Assembly: GCA_002305505.1 (NCBI GenBank)
Contig: DBRC01000058.1
Location: 1-32,472 of the forward strand
Length of the DNA stretch: 32,472 nt
Reading direction: 5' to 3'
From: Prevotella sp. UBA1378
GTDB taxonomy: Bacteria; Bacteroidota; Bacteroidia; Bacteroidales; Bacteroidaceae
Shown here: positions 1 to 6,878 of the stretch, piece after piece
Position numbering within the stretch: the stretch's first letter is position 1
Layout of the letters: every line of letters starts with the position of its first letter
The notes under the pieces: model-generated
The model's input: only the letters and a program-made list of their open reading frames with translations
Told to the model about the DNA's origin: nothing
Databases searched by the model: none
Program-made: the position numbers and the translations under genes

Positions 1-14
1 ACGGGCAACTAACG

Positions 15-84
15 GTTTTGATTTTTGGCCATTTTTCTGAGATAATTGGCTAAAAATCTCAGAAAAATGGCCAAAAATCAAAAC
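15..84. repeat. 29-bp perfect inverted repeat
   Basis: The arms at 15-43 and 56-84 are exact reverse complements (29/29), separated by a 12-nt loop. The arms are rich in A and T around a GGCC core. There is no T-tract directly after either arm, so this is not a standard intrinsic terminator. It may be one end of an interspersed palindromic element. Confidence 0.85.
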
Positions 85-197
85 AGCGTGTTTCCCCCGG
101 CCCTGTACAGGAGGCGCTGTTACTGCCTAAGAGCTGCGCGAACAGACTGGCGGCGACAAATAAAACGGACAAAATGGGGATGTGCGCCCTAACAAAA

Positions 198-215
198 AGA
201 AAAAGGAGGATATAG
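198..215. repeat. 18-bp direct repeat, left copy (AbiE flank)
   Basis: AGAAAAAGGAGGATATAG here is identical to 2140-2157. The two copies enclose the AbiE genes and their leader. Beyond the 18 bp the right-hand flanks are still loosely similar (ACAATCATTTT versus GCAAAACTTTT). Confidence 0.8.
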
Positions 216-439
216 ACAATCATTTTGGCCTTTTATCCATTGGAAAGCATAAAAGAGGGATGTCTGTTCAATTCAGACACCCCTCATCCCTATTGATATT
301 CCAGACAATTGTCTTCTTATTCCTCTACAGCAGCCCGAGTAACCGCTATACAGTACTGATAATCAATGCAATATCATATTCACCTCCCCACTCTTTCCAC
401 TATTATATGTTATATGGGGTCTCGGTTAAAATGCAAAAT

Positions 440-474
440 GTTACGGAGAACATTTACTTTCTCCGTAACTTTTT
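440..474 (+). promoter_or_regulatory. Hairpin in front of abiEi: operator or terminator
   Basis: GTTACGGAGAA (440-450) and TTCTCCGTAAC (459-469) form an 11-bp perfect stem with an 8-nt loop, followed by TTTTT (470-474). That is the shape of an intrinsic terminator for transcription entering from the left. The right arm plus T-run also contains TAACTTTT (466-473), one base from the Bacteroidetes -7 consensus TAnnTTTG. It lies about 64 bp before the abiEi start. AbiEi proteins are known to repress their own promoter by binding inverted repeats, so an operator overlapping the promoter is a good alternative. Confidence 0.5.
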
Positions 475-536
475 ACACAAAACATTCGTCTTTCTCAATA
501 AATGATTGTAACTTAGCACCCAAAATAGAGAATGAC

Positions 537-1121
537 ATGAGTAGAAAGACCATAATAGATACGCTGCAAAAGCAAGGCGGGTTCATGACCACAGGTGAAG
601 TAAAAAGCCGTGGTGCCTATGAACAGCTTCGCCGTGCCACAGAAGACGGAACGCTGATGCGAATCCGTAAGGGTGTCTATGCCGAAACATCGGCGCTGGC
701 AAACAATATGATTGACGTGCAGCGCATTGTGCCTAATGGCGTGCTTTGCCTCTATAGTGCATTCGCCCATTATGGACTTTCTACGCAGGTACCCGCTGCC
801 ACTTGCATCGCCATTGATGCCAAGCGCAAGGTTCGCCTGCCGGAATTCCCTCCCATCGACCTGTATTTTTGGAAGAAGGAGAACCTGGAGTTTGGCGTTG
901 TAGAAAAGGAGATTTCGGGATATACGGTTCAGATTACAGACATGGAGCGAACTGTCTGCGATGCCGTAAAGTACCGGAACAAGATAGGTCTTGATGTATG
1001 TGGTGAGGTGATTGATAGTTATCTCAAGAACGAGACCCGCAACATTTCCTTTCTCCATGAATACGCAGGGAGGCTGAGAGTAAAGAATGTATTGACTAAA
1101 TATCTGGAGACCAGACTATGA
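537..1121 (+). CDS. abiEi: AbiEi-family antitoxin, type IV toxin-antitoxin system
   Basis: A 194-residue protein. It is the antitoxin and autorepressor of the AbiE abortive-infection system; in this family (type IV) antitoxin and toxin do not form a stable complex. The first 50 or so residues look like the winged-helix DNA-binding domain (residues around GGFMTTGEV, then LRRATEDGTLMRIRKGVYA). The remainder matches the AbiEi C-terminal part that counteracts the toxin. I chose the ATG at 537, which gives MSRKTIID; the open frame extends to 366, but that extension crosses the 440-469 hairpin and adds no family sequence. The stop overlaps the toxin start by 4 bp (ATGA), so the two are translationally coupled. 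Base composition is AT-richer than the cyd genes to the right, which suggests an acquired module. Confidence 0.85.
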   Translation: MSRKTIIDTLQKQGGFMTTGEVKSRGAYEQLRRATEDGTLMRIRKGVYAETSALANNMIDVQRIVPNGVLCLYSAFAHYGLSTQVPAATCIAIDAKRKVRLPEFPPIDLYFWKKENLEFGVVEKEISGYTVQITDMERTVCDAVKYRNKIGLDVCGEVIDSYLKNETRNISFLHEYAGRLRVKNVLTKYLETRL

Positions 1122-1984
1122 CAAAGAATATAGGTAAATCCATCAGGACACGACTGCTAAACCTGGCGAAAGAGGAGAAGCAGGAATATATGAAGGTGTT
1201 GGTGAGATACCTGCACGAACGCTTGTTGTTCCGTATCTCTGCAAGCCCTTACAAAAGTCACTTTCTATTGAAAGGAAGTTCGCTGCTGTTTGCTTTGAAT
1301 GGTTTCAAGGCTCGCCCCACTATCGACATTGACCTGCTTGGAGAGCGTATCAGCAATGACAGGGAAAGTCTTAAAGAAGTATTCCAAAAGGTATGCGGTG
1401 TGGAATGTGAGGATGATGGTGTCTATTTTGATGCCGATTCACTTGAACTGGAACCTATCGCCGTTGAGAAGAAATACCCAGGCACTTATGTCAAGGTGGT
1501 GGCCCACTTAGACACTATAGTGCAGCAGGTTTCTGTTGACATCGGATTCGGTGACGTGGTAACGCCTTATCCTCTATCATTGGACTATCCATTGCTGCTG
1601 CCCGATGTCCCGGCAGTAGAACTCTATGCCTATTCGCTGGAAACGCTGATAGCTGAGAAGTTTCATACGATGGTTGACCGTGACGAGAGCAACAGCCGCA
1701 TGAAAGATTTCTTCGATGTGTACCAACTCTTCACCTATCATGAGATAGACAAAGCTCTTCTCGAAGAAGCCATTGTCAGCACCTTCAAAAATAGAAATAC
1801 CTCTTATAGAGACAACCTCGCTCTGTTTACAGACAAGTTTGCCGAAAATGAGACACGTAACGCCTGGTGGAAAGCGTTCCTGAAGAAGATTCGCAGGAAA
1901 GAGCAGGTTGACTTTCCTGATGTGATGAACTGCATCAGAGAGAACCTGCAAGAATATTGGAACGAAGACACATTGGGACGGTAA
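1118..1984 (+). CDS. abiEii: AbiEii-family nucleotidyltransferase toxin
   Basis: A 288-residue protein of the AbiEii/MenT nucleotidyltransferase family, the toxin half of the pair. Known relatives bind GTP or transfer nucleotides to tRNA acceptor stems, which stops growth and blocks phage propagation. Visible motifs are LKGSSLLFAL at 51-60 (the family KGG/S motif), RPTIDIDLL at 66-74 with the metal-binding aspartates D70 and D72, and the later EKFHTMVDRDESNSRMKDFFDVY block that carries the conserved Lys and Asp of this fold. Length is normal for the family and no catalytic motif is missing, so it should be active. It overlaps abiEi by ATGA. What triggers it cannot be read from the sequence. 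Confidence 0.88.
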   Translation: MTKNIGKSIRTRLLNLAKEEKQEYMKVLVRYLHERLLFRISASPYKSHFLLKGSSLLFALNGFKARPTIDIDLLGERISNDRESLKEVFQKVCGVECEDDGVYFDADSLELEPIAVEKKYPGTYVKVVAHLDTIVQQVSVDIGFGDVVTPYPLSLDYPLLLPDVPAVELYAYSLETLIAEKFHTMVDRDESNSRMKDFFDVYQLFTYHEIDKALLEEAIVSTFKNRNTSYRDNLALFTDKFAENETRNAWWKAFLKKIRRKEQVDFPDVMNCIRENLQEYWNEDTLGR

Positions 1985-2038
1985 CGGTATAACCGACACA
2001 CCTCCGACTCTTCACCACATTACACTATAAAGCATTGA

Positions 2039-2069
2039 ATCCTTGTCTGTAATAGGGCAAGGATCTTTT
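2039..2069 (+). terminator. Candidate terminator after abiEii
   Basis: ATCCTTG pairs with CAAGGAT (2039-2064), with a possible extra G-T pair and a loop of about 10 nt, followed directly by CTTTTG. It lies 55 bp after the abiEii stop. The stem is short, so this is a weak intrinsic terminator. Confidence 0.4.
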
Positions 2070-2095
2070 GTGTTGCTTGTAAAACAGCACATATC

Positions 2096-2145
2096 TTTTC
2101 TTCTATGTTGCTTTCCAAATATTTAGAAAGCAACATAGAAGAAAA
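2096..2145. repeat. 20-bp perfect inverted repeat between abiEii and the cyd operon
   Basis: The arms at 2096-2115 and 2126-2145 are exact reverse complements (20/20) around a 10-nt loop whose core AAATATTT is itself palindromic. The right arm runs into the right copy of the 18-bp direct repeat. Neither side has a T-tract suited to a terminator. Confidence 0.8.
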
Positions 2146-2157
2146 AGGAGGATATAG
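2140..2157. repeat. 18-bp direct repeat, right copy (AbiE flank)
   Basis: AGAAAAAGGAGGATATAG, identical to 198-215. It overlaps the end of the 20-bp inverted repeat by 6 bp and lies just before the cyd operon promoter. Confidence 0.8.
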
Positions 2158-2202
2158 GCAAAACTTTTTATTTCAACTTGCATGAAAATCGGATTTTTTA
2201 TA

Positions 2203-2210
2203 TATATTTG
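2203..2210 (+). promoter_or_regulatory. Promoter -7 box of the cyd operon
   Basis: TATATTTG matches the Bacteroidetes -7 consensus TAnnTTTG exactly. A CTTG at 2177-2180 could be the -33 element, though the 22-bp spacing is slightly long. Predicted transcription start is near 2217, about 24 nt before the DUF4492 start codon. Confidence 0.6.
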
Positions 2211-2240
2211 CAACACCGATTACTAAAAAACCACGTAGCA

Positions 2241-2462
2241 ATGAAGAAATACGGCATTATAGGAAGGGCGGCCGACCTGTATATCGACGGGTTCCGCAAT
2301 ATGAGGCTGGGCAAGACGCTATGGGCAGTGATACTCATAAAACTGTTCATTATCTTCTTCGTCCTTAAACTGTTCTTCTTCCCCGACTTCCTGAAAAGCA
2401 AAACGGAAAAGGGAGGTGAACCCGACTACGTGGCAACCGAACTGATTAACCGAAGCAAATAA
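2241..2462 (+). CDS. DUF4492 small membrane protein
   Basis: A 73-residue protein with one transmembrane helix (about residues 24-45, LWAVILIKLFIIFFVLKLFFFP) between a basic N-terminal segment and a short charged tail. It matches the DUF4492 family, which is typically found directly upstream of cydA in Bacteroidota and some other phyla. I chose the ATG at 2241, just after the predicted promoter; an in-frame start at 2178 would precede the transcription start. Its stop is 16 bp before cydA. By size, topology and place it may be an accessory subunit of the oxidase, comparable in idea to CydX in proteobacteria; that role is inference. Confidence 0.8.
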   Translation: MKKYGIIGRAADLYIDGFRNMRLGKTLWAVILIKLFIIFFVLKLFFFPDFLKSKTEKGGEPDYVATELINRSK

Positions 2463-2478
2463 CAATAAAATAAACGCT

Positions 2479-4080
2479 ATGACAAACTTATTATTGAGCA
2501 TCGATGCCGGCACTGTCGACTGGTCGAGAGCGCAGTTTGCCCTTACGGCAATCTATCACTGGCTATTTGTACCGCTCACCCTCGGGCTGGCCGTCATCAT
2601 GGGCATCATGGAGACATGCTACTACCGCACCAAAAGGCAGTTCTGGAAAGACGCGGCCAAATTCTGGCAGAAGCTTTTCGGTATCAACTTTGCCATGGGT
2701 GTAGCCACGGGCATCATCCTCGAGTTCGAATTCGGCACCAACTGGAGCAACTACTCCTGGTTCGTAGGCGATATTTTCGGTGCGCCGCTGGCCATTGAGG
2801 GCATCGTGGCTTTCTTCATGGAAAGCACGTTCGTAGCCGTGATGTTCTTCGGATGGAAGAAGGTGTCGGCAGGCTTCCACCTCGCAGCTACATGGCTCAC
2901 GGGGCTGGGCGCCACCGTCTCGGCATGGTGGATCCTGGTGGCCAACGCATGGATGCAATACCCCGTGGCCTTCCACTTCAACCCCGACACGATGCGTAAC
3001 GAGATGAATCTCGACAGCTTTGCCGAGATAGCCTTGTCGCCATTTGCCGTAACCAAGTTCTGCCACACGGTGAGCTCGGCATGGATTATTGGGGCGCTGT
3101 TCGCAGTGGCCGTAAGCTGCTATTACCTGCTGAAAAAACGCGAAACCGAGCTGGCGCTGCAAAGCCTGAAGATAGGCAGCATCGTGGGGCTGGCAGCATC
3201 GGTCATCACGCTGCAAACGGGCGACCAGTCGGCCTACGAGGTGGCACAGGTGCAGCCGATGAAGCTGGCAGCGATGGAGGCGCTCTACAATGGCGGCACC
3301 GACCAGGGGCTTACCGTCGTGGCATGGCTCAACCCCTTTAAGCAGCCCGACTACGAGAACGAGCAAGAACCGGCGCTGCGCATCGCTGTGCCTTATGCGC
3401 TCTCGCTCCTATCCACACGCGACATACACGGCTACGTGCCGGGTATCAACGACATCTTCAACGGGGGATACGTGAACCCGGTAAGCAAGCAGACGGAGCT
3501 TTCGATAGAGGAGAAAAAAGAACGCGGAAAAGCGGCTATACTCGCACTGAAGGAGTACCGCCAGCTGAAAGCGGAAACACGGGGCCGACAGCCGGCGCCC
3601 GCACAGGAGCTGCGCCTCGGTGAACTGAGCAAAAGGCTCGACGCCGACATGAAGTACTTCGGCTACGGCTATATCAAGGACCGCGCCGACCTCGTGCCTT
3701 ACATCCCCCTGTGCTTCTACGCCTTCCGCGCAATGGTGGGGCTGGGCACGCTCTTTACCGTCTTCTTCCTGCTGGCGCTATTCCTTATATATAAGAAGGA
3801 TGTCACAGCAGCCAAGTTCCGCTGGTTCCATATCGCAGGCATAGCCCTGCTCCCTCTTGGCTACATCGCCAGCGAAAGCGGTTGGCTGGTAGCCGAGTTC
3901 GGGCGCCAGCCGTGGGCCATACAGGACATGATGCCTACATGGATAGCCGTGAGCAACATCAATTCGGGCAGCGTGATGTTCACGTTCTTCCTTTTCCTCG
4001 CCCTCTTCACTACCCTGCTCGCCGTAGAAATCAGCATCCTGCTCAAGCAGATAAAGAAAGGACCCGAGTATAATTCATAA
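2479..4080 (+). CDS. cydA: Cytochrome bd ubiquinol/menaquinol oxidase subunit I
   Basis: A 533-residue inner-membrane protein. It oxidises quinol and reduces oxygen to water with high affinity, giving oxygen scavenging and nanaerobic respiration. The haem ligands expected from E. coli CydA are present: H27 (haem b595) in YHWLFVPLTLG, H196 (b558) in KFCHTVSSAW and M419 (b558) in FRAMVGLG. E107 in LAIEGIVAFF corresponds to the proton-channel glutamate, and K262/E267 in QPMKLAAMEA to the quinol-site pair. The GRQPW signature lies near residue 475. A stretch of roughly 70 residues before YGYIKDRADLVP gives a long Q-loop like that of E. coli rather than the short Bacillus type. It is second in the operon with DUF4492 and cydB. 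Confidence 0.96.
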   Translation: MTNLLLSIDAGTVDWSRAQFALTAIYHWLFVPLTLGLAVIMGIMETCYYRTKRQFWKDAAKFWQKLFGINFAMGVATGIILEFEFGTNWSNYSWFVGDIFGAPLAIEGIVAFFMESTFVAVMFFGWKKVSAGFHLAATWLTGLGATVSAWWILVANAWMQYPVAFHFNPDTMRNEMNLDSFAEIALSPFAVTKFCHTVSSAWIIGALFAVAVSCYYLLKKRETELALQSLKIGSIVGLAASVITLQTGDQSAYEVAQVQPMKLAAMEALYNGGTDQGLTVVAWLNPFKQPDYENEQEPALRIAVPYALSLLSTRDIHGYVPGINDIFNGGYVNPVSKQTELSIEEKKERGKAAILALKEYRQLKAETRGRQPAPAQELRLGELSKRLDADMKYFGYGYIKDRADLVPYIPLCFYAFRAMVGLGTLFTVFFLLALFLIYKKDVTAAKFRWFHIAGIALLPLGYIASESGWLVAEFGRQPWAIQDMMPTWIAVSNINSGSVMFTFFLFLALFTTLLAVEISILLKQIKKGPEYNS

Positions 4081-4118
4081 ACCACATGCTATTGCGAAAT
4101 CCATAACACACAACTGAT

Positions 4119-5261
4119 ATGACATACGAAATATTGCAACACTACTGGTGGTTCCTCGTATCGCTATTGGGAGCCCTGCTGGTATTCCTGCTCTTTGTAC
4201 AGGGCGCCAACTCGATGGTATTCAGCATCGGGCGCACCGAAGAGGAGCGACGCCTACTGGTCAACTCTACGGGCAGGAAATGGGAGTTCACCTTCACCAC
4301 GCTCGTAACCTTCGGCGGAGCTTTCTTCGCCTCGTTCCCCCTTTTCTACAGCACCAGTTTCGGCGGCGCCTACTGGCTGTGGATGATTATCCTGTTCTCG
4401 TTCGTGCTGCAGGCCGTAAGCTACGAATTCCAGAACAAGCTGGGCAACCTGCTCGGGGCGCGCACCTTCCAGTGGTTTCTCGTACTGAACGGGCTGCTCG
4501 GCCCGCTGCTCATCGGCGGCGCCGTGGCTACCTTCTTCAACGGCAGCAACTTCATCATACAGAAGGACAACCTGACGGGTGGCATCCACCCCATCATCAG
4601 CAGCTGGGCCAATGCAAGCCACGGGCTCGACGCGCTGCTCGACCCATGGAACCTCATGCTCGGTTTCGCAGTGTTCTTCCTTGCGCGCATCCTCGGCACC
4701 CTCTACATCGTCAACAACGTAGACAACGACGCCATCCGCAAGCGCAGCCGGCGGCAGGTGCTCGTCAATGCCGTGCCCTTCGTGGTGTGCTTCGTGGCTT
4801 TCCTTGCGCGCACGCTGCTAAAAGACGGATATGCCGTAGAGCCTGCCACGGGCATCATCTTCATGGAACCGCTGAAGTATCTAAACAACCTGCTCGACAT
4901 GTGGTACTTGCCCGCCCTGTTGCTCGCGGGCATCATACTGGTGCTGTTCGGTATCATCAAGACCATCGACAGCAAAACCTATATCTACGGCATCTGGCCT
5001 ACGGGCATCGGCACGGTGCTCACGGTGCTCGCCCTGCTGCTCTGCGCCGGATGGAACAACACGGCTTACTATCCGTCGAATGCCGACCTGCAGAGCTCGC
5101 TGACCATCGCCAACTCGTGCAGCAGCGAGTTCACCTTGCAGACAATGTCTGTCGTGAGCCTGCTCATCCCGTTCGTGCTGGCATACATCGCCTATGCATG
5201 GCACTCTATCGACAAGAAAAAAATAGACGCGGAAGAAATCCAGAAAGACGAAGCCTACTAA
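4119..5261 (+). CDS. cydB: Cytochrome bd oxidase subunit II
   Basis: A 380-residue hydrophobic protein with about eight or nine transmembrane helices, normal for CydB. It forms the heterodimer with CydA and stabilises the haem-bearing subunit. Family features include the N-terminal WWFLVSLLGALLVFLLFVQG helix, the conserved region around YEFQNKLGN, and LDPWNLMLGFAVFFLARILG. It begins 38 bp after cydA, in the same operon. The C-terminal tail (DKKKIDAEEIQKDEAY) is charged and cytoplasmic. Confidence 0.95.
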   Translation: MTYEILQHYWWFLVSLLGALLVFLLFVQGANSMVFSIGRTEEERRLLVNSTGRKWEFTFTTLVTFGGAFFASFPLFYSTSFGGAYWLWMIILFSFVLQAVSYEFQNKLGNLLGARTFQWFLVLNGLLGPLLIGGAVATFFNGSNFIIQKDNLTGGIHPIISSWANASHGLDALLDPWNLMLGFAVFFLARILGTLYIVNNVDNDAIRKRSRRQVLVNAVPFVVCFVAFLARTLLKDGYAVEPATGIIFMEPLKYLNNLLDMWYLPALLLAGIILVLFGIIKTIDSKTYIYGIWPTGIGTVLTVLALLLCAGWNNTAYYPSNADLQSSLTIANSCSSEFTLQTMSVVSLLIPFVLAYIAYAWHSIDKKKIDAEEIQKDEAY

Positions 5262-5271
5262 AACTGACGCG

Positions 5272-6180
5272 ATGACGGATTTAAGAAAGGCTTTCCTGAA
5301 ATTGCACCTATCGGTATTGCTGGCCGGATTTACCGGTCTGTTCGGCAAGCTCATCACGCTTAACGAAGTAGACATCGTGTGGTACCGCATGCTGTTTACC
5401 TCGCTGATACTGCTTGTCTTTACAGGCCTGCCGCGCATCGGCTGGCGCAAGCTGCTGCAGCTGGCCGGCTGCGGCACGCTATTAGGACTGCACTGGATGC
5501 TGTTCTACGGGTCGATTAAGGCCAGCAACATCTCGATCGGCGTCATCTGCTATTCGCTGGTGGGCTTCTTCACGGCCTTTCTTGAGCCAGCCATCTTCCG
5601 CCGGCGGCTGTCATGGCTCGAAATCCTGTTTTCCCTCATCACCGTGGCCGGCCTGCTGTGCGTGTTCTCGTTCGACGCCCGCTACCGCTACGGTATCGCC
5701 ATCGGCGTGGCATCATCGTTCGTGGCTGCACTCTACGGCACGGTGAACAAGAAGGTGAGCCGCGACATATCCAGCAGGGCCACCTTATTATATAGCATGA
5801 GCGGCGGGCTTATCTTCGTGAGCCTCATCATCCCCGCTTACCTGGCCGTATTCCCTGCACGCACCGATGTAATGGTCGTCCCGCAAGGCAGCAACCTGTG
5901 GTGGATGCTGTGCCATGCGCTGTTCTGCACCGTGGGTATGTACTTGCTGCAGATACAGGCTTTCCGCTCGCTGTCGGCCTTCACCGTCAACCTGACGTAC
6001 AATCTCGAGCCTTGCTATACCATCCTCATCGCCTTCATCGCTTTCGGCGAGGCACGCGAGGTCAATTTCTCATTCTACGCCGGCATCCTGCTTATCCTCA
6101 CCAGCGTGCTGCTGCAAACGCAGAGGGCAACACGGACACTGCCGGCACCACCCGGAAACTCTCAATCACTACCCAAATGA
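5272..6180 (+). CDS. EamA/DMT-superfamily transporter
   Basis: A 302-residue integral membrane protein with about ten helices arranged as two EamA repeats (roughly residues 10-140 and 150-285). The drug/metabolite transporter superfamily exports or imports amino acids, nucleotides and other small metabolites; the substrate cannot be told here. The second repeat has the usual end, LTYNLEPCYTILIAFIAFGEARE. It starts 10 bp after cydB, so it is probably transcribed with the cyd operon. Its stop overlaps the next start (ATGA at 6177-6180). Confidence 0.85.
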   Translation: MTDLRKAFLKLHLSVLLAGFTGLFGKLITLNEVDIVWYRMLFTSLILLVFTGLPRIGWRKLLQLAGCGTLLGLHWMLFYGSIKASNISIGVICYSLVGFFTAFLEPAIFRRRLSWLEILFSLITVAGLLCVFSFDARYRYGIAIGVASSFVAALYGTVNKKVSRDISSRATLLYSMSGGLIFVSLIIPAYLAVFPARTDVMVVPQGSNLWWMLCHALFCTVGMYLLQIQAFRSLSAFTVNLTYNLEPCYTILIAFIAFGEAREVNFSFYAGILLILTSVLLQTQRATRTLPAPPGNSQSLPK

Positions 6181-6815
6181 CACCAACAGAACTAAGAAAC
6201 CAACGGCTGGCACAACAGATGATAAAGAACTTGGAACGCCGCCACTTTGAAGCATATTATTGCCCCACGCCGGCGGAGGCCATAGAAAAGGTAATGCACA
6301 TCGTACCCGCCAACAGCTCGGTAACGTGGGGAGGCTCGATGACCATACGCGACATGGGGCTGACACGGGCACTGGCAGACAGCGGAAGATACAACATCAT
6401 CGACCGCGACCAAGCCAAAGACAACGATGAAAAGCGGCGCATGTACCTGCAGGCATTCGATGTGGATTTCTACCTGTCGAGCGCGAACGCCATCTCCGAG
6501 GACGGCGTCATCGTAAACATCGACGGCAACGGCAACCGCGTGGCAGCCATCACCTACGGGCCGCGCCGCGTCATCTTCATAGTAGGGCTGAACAAGGTGG
6601 CACAGAACACGGAGGCGGCCGTGGCACGCGCCCGCTCGACGGCTTCGCCCGTCAATGCAGCCCGTTTCCCCATAAAGACGCCTTGCCAGGCAGACGGCAC
6701 ATGCCACGACTGCCACTCGCCCGAAAGCATCTGCAACTACGTACACATCATGCGCAACTCGTATCCCGCAAAGCGCCACACCGTGATTCTCGTAGGCGAA
6801 AATCTGGGCTATTAA
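6177..6815 (+). CDS. LUD-domain protein (LutC/YkgG-like)
   Basis: A 212-residue protein matching the LUD domain family (lactate-utilisation LutC/YkgG type) through most of its length, for example SSVTWGGSMTIRDMGL at 47-62 and DFYLSSANAISEDGVIVNIDGNGNRV near 97-121. It also has four clustered cysteines (C170, C176, C179, C186; spacing C-x5-C-x2-C-x6-C) that could bind an iron-sulfur cluster or zinc. No LutA or LutB partner is nearby, so lactate oxidation should not be assumed. The start is fixed by the 4-bp overlap with the transporter gene, which implies translational coupling. Confidence 0.8.
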   Translation: MTPTELRNQRLAQQMIKNLERRHFEAYYCPTPAEAIEKVMHIVPANSSVTWGGSMTIRDMGLTRALADSGRYNIIDRDQAKDNDEKRRMYLQAFDVDFYLSSANAISEDGVIVNIDGNGNRVAAITYGPRRVIFIVGLNKVAQNTEAAVARARSTASPVNAARFPIKTPCQADGTCHDCHSPESICNYVHIMRNSYPAKRHTVILVGENLGY

Positions 6816-6850
6816 TACCGGCAGCATGACCGAAAACGAAAAAATATTCG

Positions 6851-6858
6851 TACCTTTG
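6851..6858 (+). promoter_or_regulatory. Promoter -7 box of topB
   Basis: TACCTTTG followed by C is an exact match to TAnnTTTG. It lies 20 bp before the topB start, giving a leader of about 14 nt. I see no good -33 TTTG. Confidence 0.6.
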
Positions 6859-6878
6859 CGGGCAAAACAAGACAGAGA

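Larger units (their letters stand above)
1..536. other. Non-coding, palindrome-rich left end
   Basis: I see no convincing gene in this stretch. It contains a 29-bp perfect inverted repeat (15-84). Nested dyads follow at 82-121, with a 10-bp palindrome CCTGTACAGG at 102-111. One copy of an 18-bp direct repeat lies at 198-215. An imperfect hairpin is at 255-285, with arms GAGGG.TGTCTG and CAGACA.CCCTC around a 7-nt loop. An 11-bp perfect hairpin at 440-469 sits just before abiEi. A reading frame from GTG at 182 to 505 runs through several of these hairpins, has no recognisable domain and looks accidental. The DNA from about 190 onwards is clearly AT-richer than the cyd region, as in the AbiE genes. 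Confidence 0.6.

Noticed and set aside
182..505. A 107-codon open frame starting with GTG in the left non-coding region
   Set aside because: It crosses two hairpins, matches no domain, has low-complexity composition and overlaps the abiEi leader.
4148..5275. A 375-codon frame overlapping cydB on the same strand
   Set aside because: It is a GC-rich shadow frame full of Arg, His and Pro; cydB in the other frame is unmistakable.
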